Assembly (NCBI GenBank): GCA_001404055.1
Contig: CXTY01000014.1
Location: 620,001-684,000 of the forward strand
Source: Roseibium album
Lineage (GTDB): Bacteria; Pseudomonadota; Alphaproteobacteria; Rhizobiales; Stappiaceae
Length of the DNA: 64,000 nucleotides
Direction: 5' to 3'
Shown: in pieces, positions 39,926 to 48,153 of the stretch
Numbering within the stretch: position 1 is the first letter of the stretch
How the letters are laid out: each line of letters starts with the position of its first letter
Made by a program: the position numbers and the translations under genes
Notes under the pieces: model-generated
Database searches by the model: none
The model's input: only the letters and a program-made list of their open reading frames with translations
What the model was told of the DNA's origin: nothing

Positions 39926-40807
39926 TTAATCGACAGTTGCGTCTGCTTCCTCCTTTAGCCATTCAACGACAGCGGCCACGGGGGGTCTTGCAACGCTGGC
40001 TGCGGTTTCCAGATAAAAAGCCCCAAACTGACGTTCGGAAAAAAGCCGGACAATGTTTCCAGAGCGAATCTCCTGATCAAAAAAGGCCTGGACGGTGTAT
40101 GTGATACCGTCTCCACGGCGGACCGACTGCATGATCAGATTTCCCGGCATCTGTGAAATCAAAAGGGATTTATTCGGCTCCACACCCTGGCGTGAAAACC
40201 ACTCGGCGACTTCGTTGGTCCCCAGTTCTTGCAGCCACGGGAGGTTCAACAAAGCAGCGGGATTTTCCAGACTATGTCCACTCACAAGCTCAGGTGTCCC
40301 TATCACGACCATGTCGCTTTTAAGAACCACGGTTGCATCCGCACGTAACCGTCGCTGATCGGTATACCGGATTGCCAGGTCAATCCCGCCATGCCGGGGT
40401 TCAATGACCTCTGATGTCGGGTTCAGCAGAAGCCTGACCTCAGGATGCTTTTGCTGAAATGTCGACATGCGCGGCATAAACCATTCCACGGCGAATGCGG
40501 GCGACATGGTTATCTGGACCGGACGCGCCGCGTCTGCACCCGTTACTGCTTCAACGCCTTTTCGGATCGTTTCAAAGCCAGCTCCCACATCGCGAGCCAG
40601 GGAAACGCCCCACTCTGTCAGCGAGATGCCCCGCCCATCGCGGATAATCAGTTGCAGTCCCAAATGCGCTTCGAGGTTCTTGATTTGTTGGCTGACTGCG
40701 GCATGTGTGACGTTAAGACGAATGGCCGCCTGTGAATAGCTGCCAGTTTCCGCAACAGCGCAAAAGGCCTTGAGGCTATTGAGAGAGGGAAGGTTCGTCC
40801 ATTTCAT
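39926..40807 (-). CDS. LysR-family transcriptional regulator, GcvA-like
   Basis: The 293-residue protein begins MKWTNLPSLNSLKAFCAVAE, the start typical of GcvA-like LysR regulators, with the helix-turn-helix in SYSQAAIRLNVTHAAVSQQI and a ligand-binding domain after residue 90. It is divergent from the GFA-family gene and likely controls it or itself through the palindrome at 40840-40855. The ligand is unknown. Confidence 0.88.
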   Translation of the reverse strand: MKWTNLPSLNSLKAFCAVAETGSYSQAAIRLNVTHAAVSQQIKNLEAHLGLQLIIRDGRGISLTEWGVSLARDVGAGFETIRKGVEAVTGADAARPVQITMSPAFAVEWFMPRMSTFQQKHPEVRLLLNPTSEVIEPRHGGIDLAIRYTDQRRLRADATVVLKSDMVVIGTPELVSGHSLENPAALLNLPWLQELGTNEVAEWFSRQGVEPNKSLLISQMPGNLIMQSVRRGDGITYTVQAFFDQEIRSGNIVRLFSERQFGAFYLETAASVARPPVAAVVEWLKEEADATVD

Positions 40808-40839
40808 AGGTTAGTTTTTCTTACGCTTGCAAAAAATTC

Positions 40840-40855
40840 CTGAATCGCAATTCAG
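40840..40855. promoter_or_regulatory. Palindrome CTGAAT-CGCA-ATTCAG in LysR / GFA gap
   Basis: A perfect 6-bp inverted repeat lies 33 bp upstream of the LysR start and about 90 bp before the GFA-family ATG. Its position suits a LysR operator between divergent genes. Confidence 0.4.
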
Positions 40856-40946
40856 CCAATTTTGCGTCAGATTGTCAATGATACCCTCGATTCTTGGCTT
40901 TTCCGCCAAGCCAAAAATTAAAGGAAAACTACAGGAAAGGTTTCTG

Positions 40947-41369
40947 ATGAACCAAGAGATCGATACCCATCAAGGCGGGTGCCTCTGTGGTGCGGTCCGT
41001 TACGAAATACGCGGCAAGCCCGAATGGTCAGCTCATTGCCACTGTCGTTCATGCCAGAAGGCACTTGGCGCTGCATTTGCAACCTGGTGCAAGGTGAAGA
41101 GCGAAAATTTTCGGGTCACCAAAGGCAGCATCCAGACTTGCGAGACTTCCCGAGGCGTTGAACGGGGTTTTTGTGGAACTTGCGGTACTTCGTTGACCTA
41201 TGACGCCAAGCAGGAAGTGGAAGGCCAGAACTGGCAAGGAGAAGCCTGGTTTTCCGCAGCAACACTCGACGATCCAGACATCGCCAGCCCGAAGTCACAC
41301 GTCTACATCTGCAACCAACAACCCTGGATCAAACTTGACGACGGCCTTCCGACATTCCGTGAATTCTGA
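40947..41369 (+). CDS. GFA-family zinc protein
   Basis: The ATG at 40947 follows AGGAAAGG; a longer reading from 40827 is unlikely. The 140-residue protein has the full cysteine pattern of the GFA (glutathione-dependent formaldehyde-activating) fold: GGCLCGAVRYEI, HCHCRSCQKA and FCGTCGTSLTY, then the conserved VYICNQQPWIKL-type ending. Most members have no proven formaldehyde activity, so only the zinc-binding fold is claimed. Confidence 0.87.
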   Translation: MNQEIDTHQGGCLCGAVRYEIRGKPEWSAHCHCRSCQKALGAAFATWCKVKSENFRVTKGSIQTCETSRGVERGFCGTCGTSLTYDAKQEVEGQNWQGEAWFSAATLDDPDIASPKSHVYICNQQPWIKLDDGLPTFREF

Positions 41370-41406
41370 GCCCTAACGCACGCAAAAAGCCCCATCGGAG
41401 ATGACC

Positions 41407-41601
41407 ATGCCAACGACATACTCATATGCATGCAAGGACTACCCCGGAATGGAAAACTGTCCGGGCCATGTTGTTGCCGAGACAAAAGATGAAGTGTGGA
41501 AGCTCATGGAATTGCACGCTTCTATCGCACATGGCGAGGATCCATCGAACTGGAGTGATGAGGACAGGGCGTTCCTTTCCGATCTCATCAAATCCAGTTA
41601 G
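41407..41601 (+). CDS. DUF1059 small protein
   Basis: The start at 41407 (MPTTYSYACKDYPGMENCPG) is preferred because GGAG lies seven bases upstream; the ATG at 41401 is too close. The 64-residue protein carries the CKDYPGMxxCPG pattern of the DUF1059 family, with two conserved cysteines. Its function is unknown. It follows the GFA gene by 37 bp and may be cotranscribed with it. Confidence 0.8.
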   Translation: MPTTYSYACKDYPGMENCPGHVVAETKDEVWKLMELHASIAHGEDPSNWSDEDRAFLSDLIKSS

Positions 41602-41659
41602 ATCGCCCCACTTGAGCGGCAGCAATCAGCAATTCAAGCGCTGGCAGTTCTTGGGCGCG

Positions 41660-42997
41660 TCATTTCCCCTCAATCAGCCTGCGGCGTAGCCAGCCAGACG
41701 CCTGGTCCATGGCGATCACGACGACAATCGTCAGGATGATGATGTAGCTGGTGTTTTCCCAGTCGCGGGAGGTCTTCATAGTCTCGACCAGCATCAGGCC
41801 GATTCCCCCTGCTCCAAGTGCACCGATCACGGTTGCCGAGCGCGTGTTGGATTCAAGGTAATAGAGAACCTGGGACACAAAAACCGGCAGGATTTGTGGG
41901 ATCACGCCGAAGCGATAACGCTGGATCTGGCTGGCCCCGGTGGCCCGAACACCCTCAACTTGCCTGTTGTCGATGTTTTCCAGCGCTTCGGAGAACAGTT
42001 TGCCGAGTGACCCGGTGTCGGTGAAAGCAATGGCAAGGGCACCCGTTAGAGGCCCGAGACCGAACGCCCTGATAAAGATCAGAGACCAGATCAGCATGTC
42101 GATGCCTCGCAAAAAATCGAATAGACGTCGGGTTCCGAACCTCAACAGCCTGGACGGCGTGAAATTGCGAGCCGCCAGGAATGCCAGCGGCAAGCCGAAG
42201 AAGGCCGCTGTCAATGTTCCAAGCACGGCCATCATGATGGTTTCAAACAACGCGTTGAAAATCTCGCCGTGCTGCCAATCCGGGTTTTCCAGAAACTCGT
42301 GCATGATGAGAGACATGTTGGACTGACTTGGGTCGATACGGTCGTTGGACAGCGCAAGCGCCCAGAGCTGGCTGAAGGGCATGCCATAAAGCTCTGAATG
42401 GAACGGGAACCAGAAGTTCTCCCATCCGCCGAAATAGTTATGGACTTCTATCTTCGTGCGGGTCACCTGCACGCGGCGATCCAATGTCGGCCGTGCGTTG
42501 AATTTCTTAGGTTTGTCGCTGATCCAGTCTGGTACGGGCCCCGGCGGCAACTCGGTCTGAACACCGTTGCTGGTCGCGGTGACCTTGAGGACCCCATAGT
42601 CGGGCACCGAAAACTCCATCACCTTCCCGGTGATCTGGACCTCATATCCTTTGCCAAGGTCCACAAACGCATCGGTTCCGTCCACCTTGACCCAATCGGG
42701 CATATTTGCAGCGTCGTAAGAGGCCCGGCGCTCGCCTTCGATGGCAACTTCCATGATGTCGCGGCGCAGCAGCTTGGTGACGTGGATCTTGTAGGCAACG
42801 GAGTCGGTTGCCAGAATTGCAGCGCGTTCAGGCTGTGCCCTTGAAAGAAGATCCGCAACATCAAATGCAAACCATGTGTAGATCAGATACAGCAAGATCG
42901 CGAAGGGAGCAGCGACCGTCACCCACGCACGGCGACGGACGTTCTGAATTATGGCGTGACGGTCGAAAGCGGGTTCATTGAGCGCGTCGATAGACAT
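41660..42997 (-). CDS. phnE: Phosphonate-type ABC transporter permease with large N-terminal insert
   Basis: The ATG at 42997 follows GAGGAAAC; the TTG at 43012 would overlap the upstream gene. The 445-residue protein has a first membrane helix at about 28-48, a long predicted non-membrane stretch to about 235, then the PhnE permease domain with FETIMMAVLGTLTAAFFGLP and the ABC-contact loop EALENIDNRQVEGVRATGAS. It is the last gene of phnC-phnD-phnE-phnE. The extra-long insert is shared by some alphaproteobacterial PhnE2 proteins as far as I recall. Confidence 0.9.
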   Translation of the reverse strand: MSIDALNEPAFDRHAIIQNVRRRAWVTVAAPFAILLYLIYTWFAFDVADLLSRAQPERAAILATDSVAYKIHVTKLLRRDIMEVAIEGERRASYDAANMPDWVKVDGTDAFVDLGKGYEVQITGKVMEFSVPDYGVLKVTATSNGVQTELPPGPVPDWISDKPKKFNARPTLDRRVQVTRTKIEVHNYFGGWENFWFPFHSELYGMPFSQLWALALSNDRIDPSQSNMSLIMHEFLENPDWQHGEIFNALFETIMMAVLGTLTAAFFGLPLAFLAARNFTPSRLLRFGTRRLFDFLRGIDMLIWSLIFIRAFGLGPLTGALAIAFTDTGSLGKLFSEALENIDNRQVEGVRATGASQIQRYRFGVIPQILPVFVSQVLYYLESNTRSATVIGALGAGGIGLMLVETMKTSRDWENTSYIIILTIVVVIAMDQASGWLRRRLIEGK

Positions 42998-43008
42998 TAC
43001 CAGTTTCC

Positions 43009-43857
43009 TCAATGAGCTCGGCTGGCGCCGACAAGTTTGCCGCGCAGGTAAGAAGACAATTGGTCAATCAGCATGATGGTGAGGAACAGCAATACGAAAA
43101 TTGCAGCTGTCTCATCGCCGGCCCCCTTGCCCCAACCGATGGTTCGACGCAGTTCCTGGCCAATACCGCCAGCCCCAACAAAACCAAGAATGGCGGATGC
43201 ACGCACATTGATTTCAAGGCGCAGCAGGAAGTAACTGAGATAGTTGGGCGCGACCTGAGGCATCACGGCATAGCGGATGCGTTGCAGCCAGCTGGCACCA
43301 CAGGCTGACAGGCCTTCGATAGGCTTGCGGTCGATATTCTCGTTCACCTCTGAAAACAGCTTGCCCAGCGCCCCTGCGGTGTGAAAGGCAACGGCAATCA
43401 TTGCAGGAACGGGACTGGATCCGAGTACAAAGATCAAAAACAACGCGATAATGAGTTCTGGAAACGCGCGCATGATATCCATCATGCGGCGCACGACCGG
43501 GATGAGCGGTCCCCAACTATCCACGTTGCGCGTTGAAGCCATCGCCAGAATAACCGCCATGGCGCCGCCCAACAGGGTCGCAACACCGGCGATATTGAGG
43601 GTCTCCAGCATGGCTGGCATGAATCTCACGATCAGTCCGAAAAACGCCGGACCGGCCTCCCAGGCTTCGACAACAATTTCGCCTGGATAGTCAAAGAACT
43701 TGGACAGGCCTTGCAGAAATCCACCTGAGTTCATTTCGTTGGATTTTGAATAACCGGAAGCAAGAACTGCCACGACCAATAACAGCCCGATCAGCGAATA
43801 AAGCTGACGGCGTTTGCGCAGTGACAGTATTTCCTGCTCGAGAGCGGCAACAGCCAT
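43009..43857 (-). CDS. phnE: Phosphonate-type ABC transporter permease
   Basis: The 282-residue inner-membrane protein has five or six membrane segments and the ABC contact loop EVNENIDRKPIEGLSACGAS near residues 175-195, followed by GFVGAGGIGQELRRTIG. It pairs with the second permease downstream (gap 11 bp). It stands after a terminator-like hairpin that separates it from phnD. Confidence 0.92.
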   Translation of the reverse strand: MAVAALEQEILSLRKRRQLYSLIGLLLVVAVLASGYSKSNEMNSGGFLQGLSKFFDYPGEIVVEAWEAGPAFFGLIVRFMPAMLETLNIAGVATLLGGAMAVILAMASTRNVDSWGPLIPVVRRMMDIMRAFPELIIALFLIFVLGSSPVPAMIAVAFHTAGALGKLFSEVNENIDRKPIEGLSACGASWLQRIRYAVMPQVAPNYLSYFLLRLEINVRASAILGFVGAGGIGQELRRTIGWGKGAGDETAAIFVLLFLTIMLIDQLSSYLRGKLVGASRAH

Positions 43858-43920
43858 GTTCAGGAGACCTTATTTTGTAGCGCTTCGCTTTTGCAGGGAT
43901 GACAAGCGGCAAAGACAAGC

Positions 43921-43953
43921 TCAAGAAAACGCGGGCCGGAGACCGGCCCGCGT
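43921..43953 (-). terminator. Hairpin with T run between phnD and phnE
   Basis: ACGCGGGCCGG (43929-43939) pairs perfectly with CCGGCCCGCGT (43943-43953). On the minus strand it is followed by TTTCTTGA. Located between the binding-protein and permease genes, it probably lets only part of the transcripts continue, giving an excess of the binding protein. Confidence 0.65.
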
Positions 43954-43971
43954 GTTGGCTCAGAAAGCCGT

Positions 43972-44889
43972 TTAGTTCTTGTTCTTTGCCTTACGGGCTT
44001 CAACGATGTTGACGTAAGCTTCGTGGGTGATCGGCATGAAGCCCTTGGTCTCACCAGCAGCAACACCGTAGGCACAATCTGGGTCCATGGAGTTCAGGGA
44101 CGCCATCAGGGCTGTCACCTTGATTTTGACGTCTTCAGGAAGGGTTTTGGACAGAACGATCGGGCCTTCAGGGATAACCGGCGAACGCCAGATTTCCTGC
44201 AGTTCGGTCATGTCGACAAGGCCGGCATCGGACGCTTTACGCAGAGCACCGGAGTTGTAGCCGTCTTCCCATTCGCCAAGGCCATCGGCCCAGGTCACAC
44301 CAGCGTCGATGTCGCCGTTGGACACAGCAACGATGGTCTGTTCGTGGCCACCGGTGAAAACAACATCGCCGAAGAAGTCGCCCGGCTCCATGGAATAACC
44401 CTGCTGCGGGATCGCAATGGACGGGATCAGATAACCGGAAGTGGAGTTCGGGTCACCAAAGCCGAACTTGCGGCCTTTCATGTCGTCGAGGGAATTGATT
44501 TCGCTGTCGACGCGGGAAAAACCGATGGAATAGTAACCATAGCCGCCGTCAACATTCACCTTGACCAGAACCGGATCAACGGCTTCTGGATCAGTGATGT
44601 AGACCTTTGCATAGCTGGAAGCACCAAGCCAGGCCATGTCGAGGTTGCCACCAAGCAGGCCTTCGATAACGCCATTGTAGTCGGCAGGTGCGAAGAGCTT
44701 GACCGGAACACCAAGAAGGTCGGCGGTTTTTTCTTCCAGGCACTCGTATGCACGCAGACGGTCAGAAGCATTTTCGCCGCCAAGGATGCCAATGCGGAAT
44801 TCAGTGATTTCAGAAGCACCTGCGATTGAGGCGTTCAGAGCGATTGTGCTGACAGCAGCGAGCGCAGCGACTTTGGAAACGATTTTCAT
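43972..44889 (-). CDS. phnD: Phosphonate/phosphite-type ABC transporter binding protein
   Basis: The ATG at 44889 is chosen because GGGGAG lies eight bases upstream; the GTG at 44898 is too close to it. The 305-residue precursor has a signal peptide (about 1-25, AGASE), then FRIGILGGENASDRL and AWLGASSYAKVYI, the PhnD-type pattern, and GFGDPNSTSGYLIPSIAI. The ligand may be phosphonate, phosphite or 2-aminoethylphosphonate. Confidence 0.92.
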   Translation of the reverse strand: MKIVSKVAALAAVSTIALNASIAGASEITEFRIGILGGENASDRLRAYECLEEKTADLLGVPVKLFAPADYNGVIEGLLGGNLDMAWLGASSYAKVYITDPEAVDPVLVKVNVDGGYGYYSIGFSRVDSEINSLDDMKGRKFGFGDPNSTSGYLIPSIAIPQQGYSMEPGDFFGDVVFTGGHEQTIVAVSNGDIDAGVTWADGLGEWEDGYNSGALRKASDAGLVDMTELQEIWRSPVIPEGPIVLSKTLPEDVKIKVTALMASLNSMDPDCAYGVAAGETKGFMPITHEAYVNIVEARKAKNKN

Positions 44890-44945
44890 TTGGGACACTC
44901 CCCGAGAGACTTGTTCGAGATGACGTTCAAATTGTGCGCAGGCGG

Positions 44946-45782
44946 CTAGACCGCTGCTGCTGCCGCCGGGGTCATCGCACCGACGGATTCAGGAGAGCCG
45001 GTCTGACCGGCATCAATTGCTGTGGAGGTGGCAGCCTCGTTGAAACTTTCGTCGGCACCATAGATTTCCCGCGCTGCGGAAGTGGTCAGCTCTTCTGGCT
45101 TGCCGTCAAAGACAATGAACCCGTCGCGCATGCCAATGACCCGGTCGCAGTAATTGCGAGCCGTGTCGAGCGTATGCAGGTTGCAGATCACGATCTTGTT
45201 GTCGCGGTCATGAATTTCCCGCAGAGCGTCCATGACAATCTTGGCATTCATTGGATCAAGCGAAGCAATCGGCTCGTCCGCAAGGATCATGTGAGGATCC
45301 TGCATCAGCGCACGCGCAATCGCGACACGCTGCTGCTGCCCACCTGACAACTCTTCCGCACGTTTGGGTGCTTCCTGGGCAATTCCGAGACGATCAAGAG
45401 CGGAAAGCGCCGCGTTGACGTCGTCCTTGCTGAAGACATTGAAGAGGCTCTTGAGCGTGCCGTGACCGTTGAGGCGGCCGAGCATCACGTTTGTGACCAC
45501 GTCGAGGCGCGGAACAAGGTTGAATTGCTGGAATACCATGGCGCAATCACGCTGCCAGCGGCGCATCATCCCGCCCTTGAGACGAAGAATATCGTGATCA
45601 TTGAAAAGGATCCGGCCTGTTGTCGCCGGCGTAAGCCTGTTGATCATGCGCAGCAAGGTCGATTTGCCCGCGCCTGAGCGGCCAATGACACCAACCATCT
45701 GCGGTTTCTCGATGCCAAAACTGACCTTGTTGACCGCGGTCCGGGTCCCGAATGTCTTGGTGACTTCCTGAAATTGAATCAC
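44946..45782 (-). CDS. phnC: Phosphonate-type ABC transporter ATP-binding protein
   Basis: This ATPase has Walker [12 protein letters not shown], signature [16 protein letters not shown] and Walker B MILADEP, with a His switch further on. I chose the GTG at 45782 ([12 protein letters not shown]) as start because family homology begins there; ATG at 45839 is an alternative. The C-terminus adds a low-complexity tail (TPAAAAAV). It is first in the phnC-D-E-E operon, under the PHO-box repeats at 45849-45899. Confidence 0.93.
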   Translation of the reverse strand: MIQFQEVTKTFGTRTAVNKVSFGIEKPQMVGVIGRSGAGKSTLLRMINRLTPATTGRILFNDHDILRLKGGMMRRWQRDCAMVFQQFNLVPRLDVVTNVMLGRLNGHGTLKSLFNVFSKDDVNAALSALDRLGIAQEAPKRAEELSGGQQQRVAIARALMQDPHMILADEPIASLDPMNAKIVMDALREIHDRDNKIVICNLHTLDTARNYCDRVIGMRDGFIVFDGKPEELTTSAAREIYGADESFNEAATSTAIDAGQTGSPESVGAMTPAAAAAV

Positions 45783-45848
45783 GCGCCAGCCCTGTTCGTG
45801 TTTGTTCGTCGTGCTGCGCGACAAGAGCCACCGGACCATTACAGCTGG

Positions 45849-45899
45849 ATGACAGGAATTTAACCGGCACAACAAAGATTGATGACGCTTCAATGACGC
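45849..45899 (-). promoter_or_regulatory. PHO-box repeats for the phnC operon
   Basis: On the minus strand GCGTCAT-TGAA-GCGTCAT (complement of 45882-45899) is two 7-bp units with a 4-bp spacer, the PhoB pattern. A further consensus unit CTGTCAT (complement of 45849-45855) falls exactly 33 bp away, three 11-bp turns in phase. If phnC starts at 45782, the whole element lies 67-117 bp upstream. Confidence 0.65.
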
Positions 45900-45971
45900 A
45901 AGGCGTCTGTCAAAAGTTGAGCGCAGGCCTTCGAACAAGAATTAGGCAATAAATTCAGTATGTTTATAAAA

Positions 45972-45992
45972 CGAGTTGTGTCGAACAACTCG
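45972..45992. repeat. Inverted repeat CGAGTTGT-GTCGA-ACAACTCG
   Basis: A perfect 8-bp inverted repeat with a 5-base centre lies between the two PHO boxes. It may be a binding site for a second regulator or separate the two divergent promoters. There is no T run. Confidence 0.5.
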
Positions 45993-46087
45993 ATGCAATC
46001 GTGATGTCACATTATTGCGAAGAAAGGGTCGAAACAGGGCAAAACAACGTCGATGATCCCTGCTTCAAATTCGGAAAAATGTGGAGA

Positions 46088-46116
46088 CCGTCATAATAGT
46101 GTCACCCATTCGTCAC
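46088..46116 (+). promoter_or_regulatory. PHO box with three units before the hexapeptide acyltransferase
   Basis: CCGTCAT-AATA-GTGTCAC-CCAT-TCGTCAC: three 7-bp units of (Y/G)NGTCA(T/C) every 11 bp, with AT-rich spacers. A possible -10 (CACAAT, 46129-46134) follows. This is the typical PhoB activation architecture, facing the plus-strand gene. Confidence 0.75.
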
Positions 46117-46182
46117 TGATTTTCGCTGCACAATCGCTACAACGCGCCGGACGATCAAAACCGAAAGTGAATTGGACCCGCT

Positions 46183-46809
46183 ATGTCTGCGCCCACAAAA
46201 AAAACCACGATGACAGAATCCCCGAATATCCATCCCGATGCCAATGTCTTCAACTGCGAACTCGGGATCTGGACCGAAGTCGGCGCGCGGACGGACATGC
46301 GTGAAAGTCAGATGGGTGACTACTCTTACATTGTTCAGGACGGTGACGTTGTCTGGAGCACAATCGGAAAATTCTGTTCCATTGCGCGCAGGGTCCGTAT
46401 CAATCCTGGCAACCATGCCACCTGGCGCGCTTCACAGCATCACTTCACTTATCGTGCTGGCGCCTACGAGCTTGGTGACGACGATGAAGAGTTTTTCCAA
46501 TGGCGTAAGGACGACTGGGTCACAATCGGGCATGATGTCTGGATAGGCCACAATGCAACAGTTCTGGCAGGTGTCACCATTGGCACGGGAGCAATCATTG
46601 CTGCAGGTGCCGTTGTCTCCAAGGATGTGGCGCCTTACACGGTTGTCGGCGGTGTTGCTGCCAAAACAATCAAGCGGCGTTTTAACGAAGCCCAGGAAAA
46701 GGCCCTGATGGAGATAGCCTGGTGGGACTGGTCTCATGCGGAGTTGAAAGAGAGGCTTCCGGATTTTCGCCTGCTTGCCATTGATACGTTTATTGAAAAG
46801 TACCGCTAA
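46183..46809 (+). CDS. Phosphonate-associated hexapeptide-repeat acyltransferase
   Basis: The 208-residue protein is a left-handed beta-helix transferase: isoleucine-rich hexad repeats (IGKFCSIARRVRINPGNHAT, then VTIGHDVWIGHNATVLAGVT and IGTGAIIAAGAVVSKDV) and a conserved His-rich insert. It matches the transferase-hexapeptide family that accompanies phosphonate-use genes. The acyl donor and substrate are unknown. It lies behind a PHO box and is divergent from phnC. No C-P lyase genes follow. Confidence 0.87.
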   Translation: MSAPTKKTTMTESPNIHPDANVFNCELGIWTEVGARTDMRESQMGDYSYIVQDGDVVWSTIGKFCSIARRVRINPGNHATWRASQHHFTYRAGAYELGDDDEEFFQWRKDDWVTIGHDVWIGHNATVLAGVTIGTGAIIAAGAVVSKDVAPYTVVGGVAAKTIKRRFNEAQEKALMEIAWWDWSHAELKERLPDFRLLAIDTFIEKYR

Positions 46810-46875
46810 ACGGAATTAGTCTGACGTTCATCCCACTTCGAAATGTCCACCCCGGCGTCACAGAAATGAAAAGCA

Positions 46876-47259
46876 TTGACCAACACCGTCTCACTTAGCC
46901 GCATCATATTGTACGTGCGTGACGTGGACAGGAGCGCTGTTTTTTTCAGCACCCATTTCGGCTTTACGGCACTGGACGACCCATCTGACAGGATCACGGA
47001 ACTGGTCCCTCAAGAAGGAGGACCAAGGATCATGCTGCACAAGGCGGGAAAGGGACAGAAATTAGGTCAGGTGCTGGTGAAGCTGGTCTTCGACGTCGAG
47101 GACATTCCGGGCTTTTGCAAAGACGCCCAATCCAAGGGATTGAATTTCGGCTCCATCCACGAGGCAGACGGTTACACCTTTGCCAACGCGAAAGACCCGG
47201 ACGGAAATTCAATTCAGATTTCCAGCCGGGCATTCCGGGTCGGCAAGAGCAGTTCGTAG
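46876..47259 (+). CDS. VOC (glyoxalase/dioxygenase) family protein
   Basis: The 127-residue protein starts at TTG 46876 (LSRIILYVRDVDRSAVFFST) and shows the single VOC module with a paired beta-alpha-beta-beta-beta arrangement and the end DPDGNSIQISS. It may act as a dimer. Metal-binding residues are not certain, and no function is assigned. Confidence 0.8.
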   Translation: MTNTVSLSRIILYVRDVDRSAVFFSTHFGFTALDDPSDRITELVPQEGGPRIMLHKAGKGQKLGQVLVKLVFDVEDIPGFCKDAQSKGLNFGSIHEADGYTFANAKDPDGNSIQISSRAFRVGKSSS

Positions 47260-47298
47260 CCCCTCCCCCAGCTAACCTTTTGGCGTTAGACTTTGGCG

Positions 47299-47874
47299 AT
47301 GACCATGGAAGCCGCTGTCCTTAGTTCCAGCCTCGGACCATCCCTGCGCAGATGGCGGGTGCTGAACCGCGTCAAGCAGGAAGCGCTTGCAAGAGACCTC
47401 GGTGTTTCCCAAAGCAAGATCTCCCGCTGGGAAAGCGGCAGCGCACAGCCAAAGGGCGCCGACCAGCTCAAGATTTTGAGGCTTCTGCGTGCCCGTCCTG
47501 AATCTTCAGCCGACAGGGCTCTGTTGGAGCTGGTGTCCTGTTCTTCAGAACCCGTGCACCTCATTTGTGACCTGACACATCGGCTGCTCGCTGTTTCGCC
47601 TGCCCGCGCAACAAACTGGCACGTTCCAACCGCCGACCTGATGAACCGCCCACTGTGGCGATTTGCATCCGAGGGCATCCGGGAGATGGAAGGCCGTCTC
47701 GCCGAGCATCGCTGGTTTGAGCCTTTGGGCCCGGATATTTTATTCCATACGGAAGATGCACACTTTCCCGAATTGACCATTCTACAAGGCAAGATCAGGA
47801 TTTCCCGTCTACCACTCTCCGATGGCAGTTACGCGCGACTTGTTCGAGATGACAAAGCTATCTCGCGTGGCTAG
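47299..47874 (+). CDS. XRE-family HTH regulator
   Basis: The protein carries an N-terminal Cro/CI-type helix-turn-helix (LRRWRVLNRVKQEALARDLG, then SQSKISRWESG) and an uncharacterised C-terminal domain of about 110 residues. Start choice between ATG at 47299 and 47305 is open; the TTG at 47293 is less likely. No target is evident. Confidence 0.82.
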   Translation: MTMEAAVLSSSLGPSLRRWRVLNRVKQEALARDLGVSQSKISRWESGSAQPKGADQLKILRLLRARPESSADRALLELVSCSSEPVHLICDLTHRLLAVSPARATNWHVPTADLMNRPLWRFASEGIREMEGRLAEHRWFEPLGPDILFHTEDAHFPELTILQGKIRISRLPLSDGSYARLVRDDKAISRG

Positions 47875-48153
47875 AAACCACATCGTGATAGCGGCAATTG
47901 GTTTCGGTCTGCGTAGTTCTTGACACTTGTCCTGCGGGAAATAGTCATTCCCGCCCCCTCTCTCACGGATACAAACTCTGGCAGGGTTCCGGTAACCGCC
48001 AACGTCGTTTCCCAGCCATGGCACTGCGCCTTGCTGGACCCCGGTCTTGGCAGCGCCAAACCGGGGTGAAAACAAGAACCAACTTCACGTTTGTGGCTGC
48101 ATAAATTATTCAAACCATCCCCTGACGAGCCTGGGCCACTTAAACTCTCGAGC
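47875..48153. other. Intergenic region with two hairpins
   Basis: GCGGGAA-N7-TTCCCGC (about 47935-47955) is one stem. The second, 48038-48067, is stronger: ACCCCGGT, one unpaired C, TTGGC, loop AGC, GCCAA, ACCGGGGT. Neither has a T run. No gene is supported here. Confidence 0.5.
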
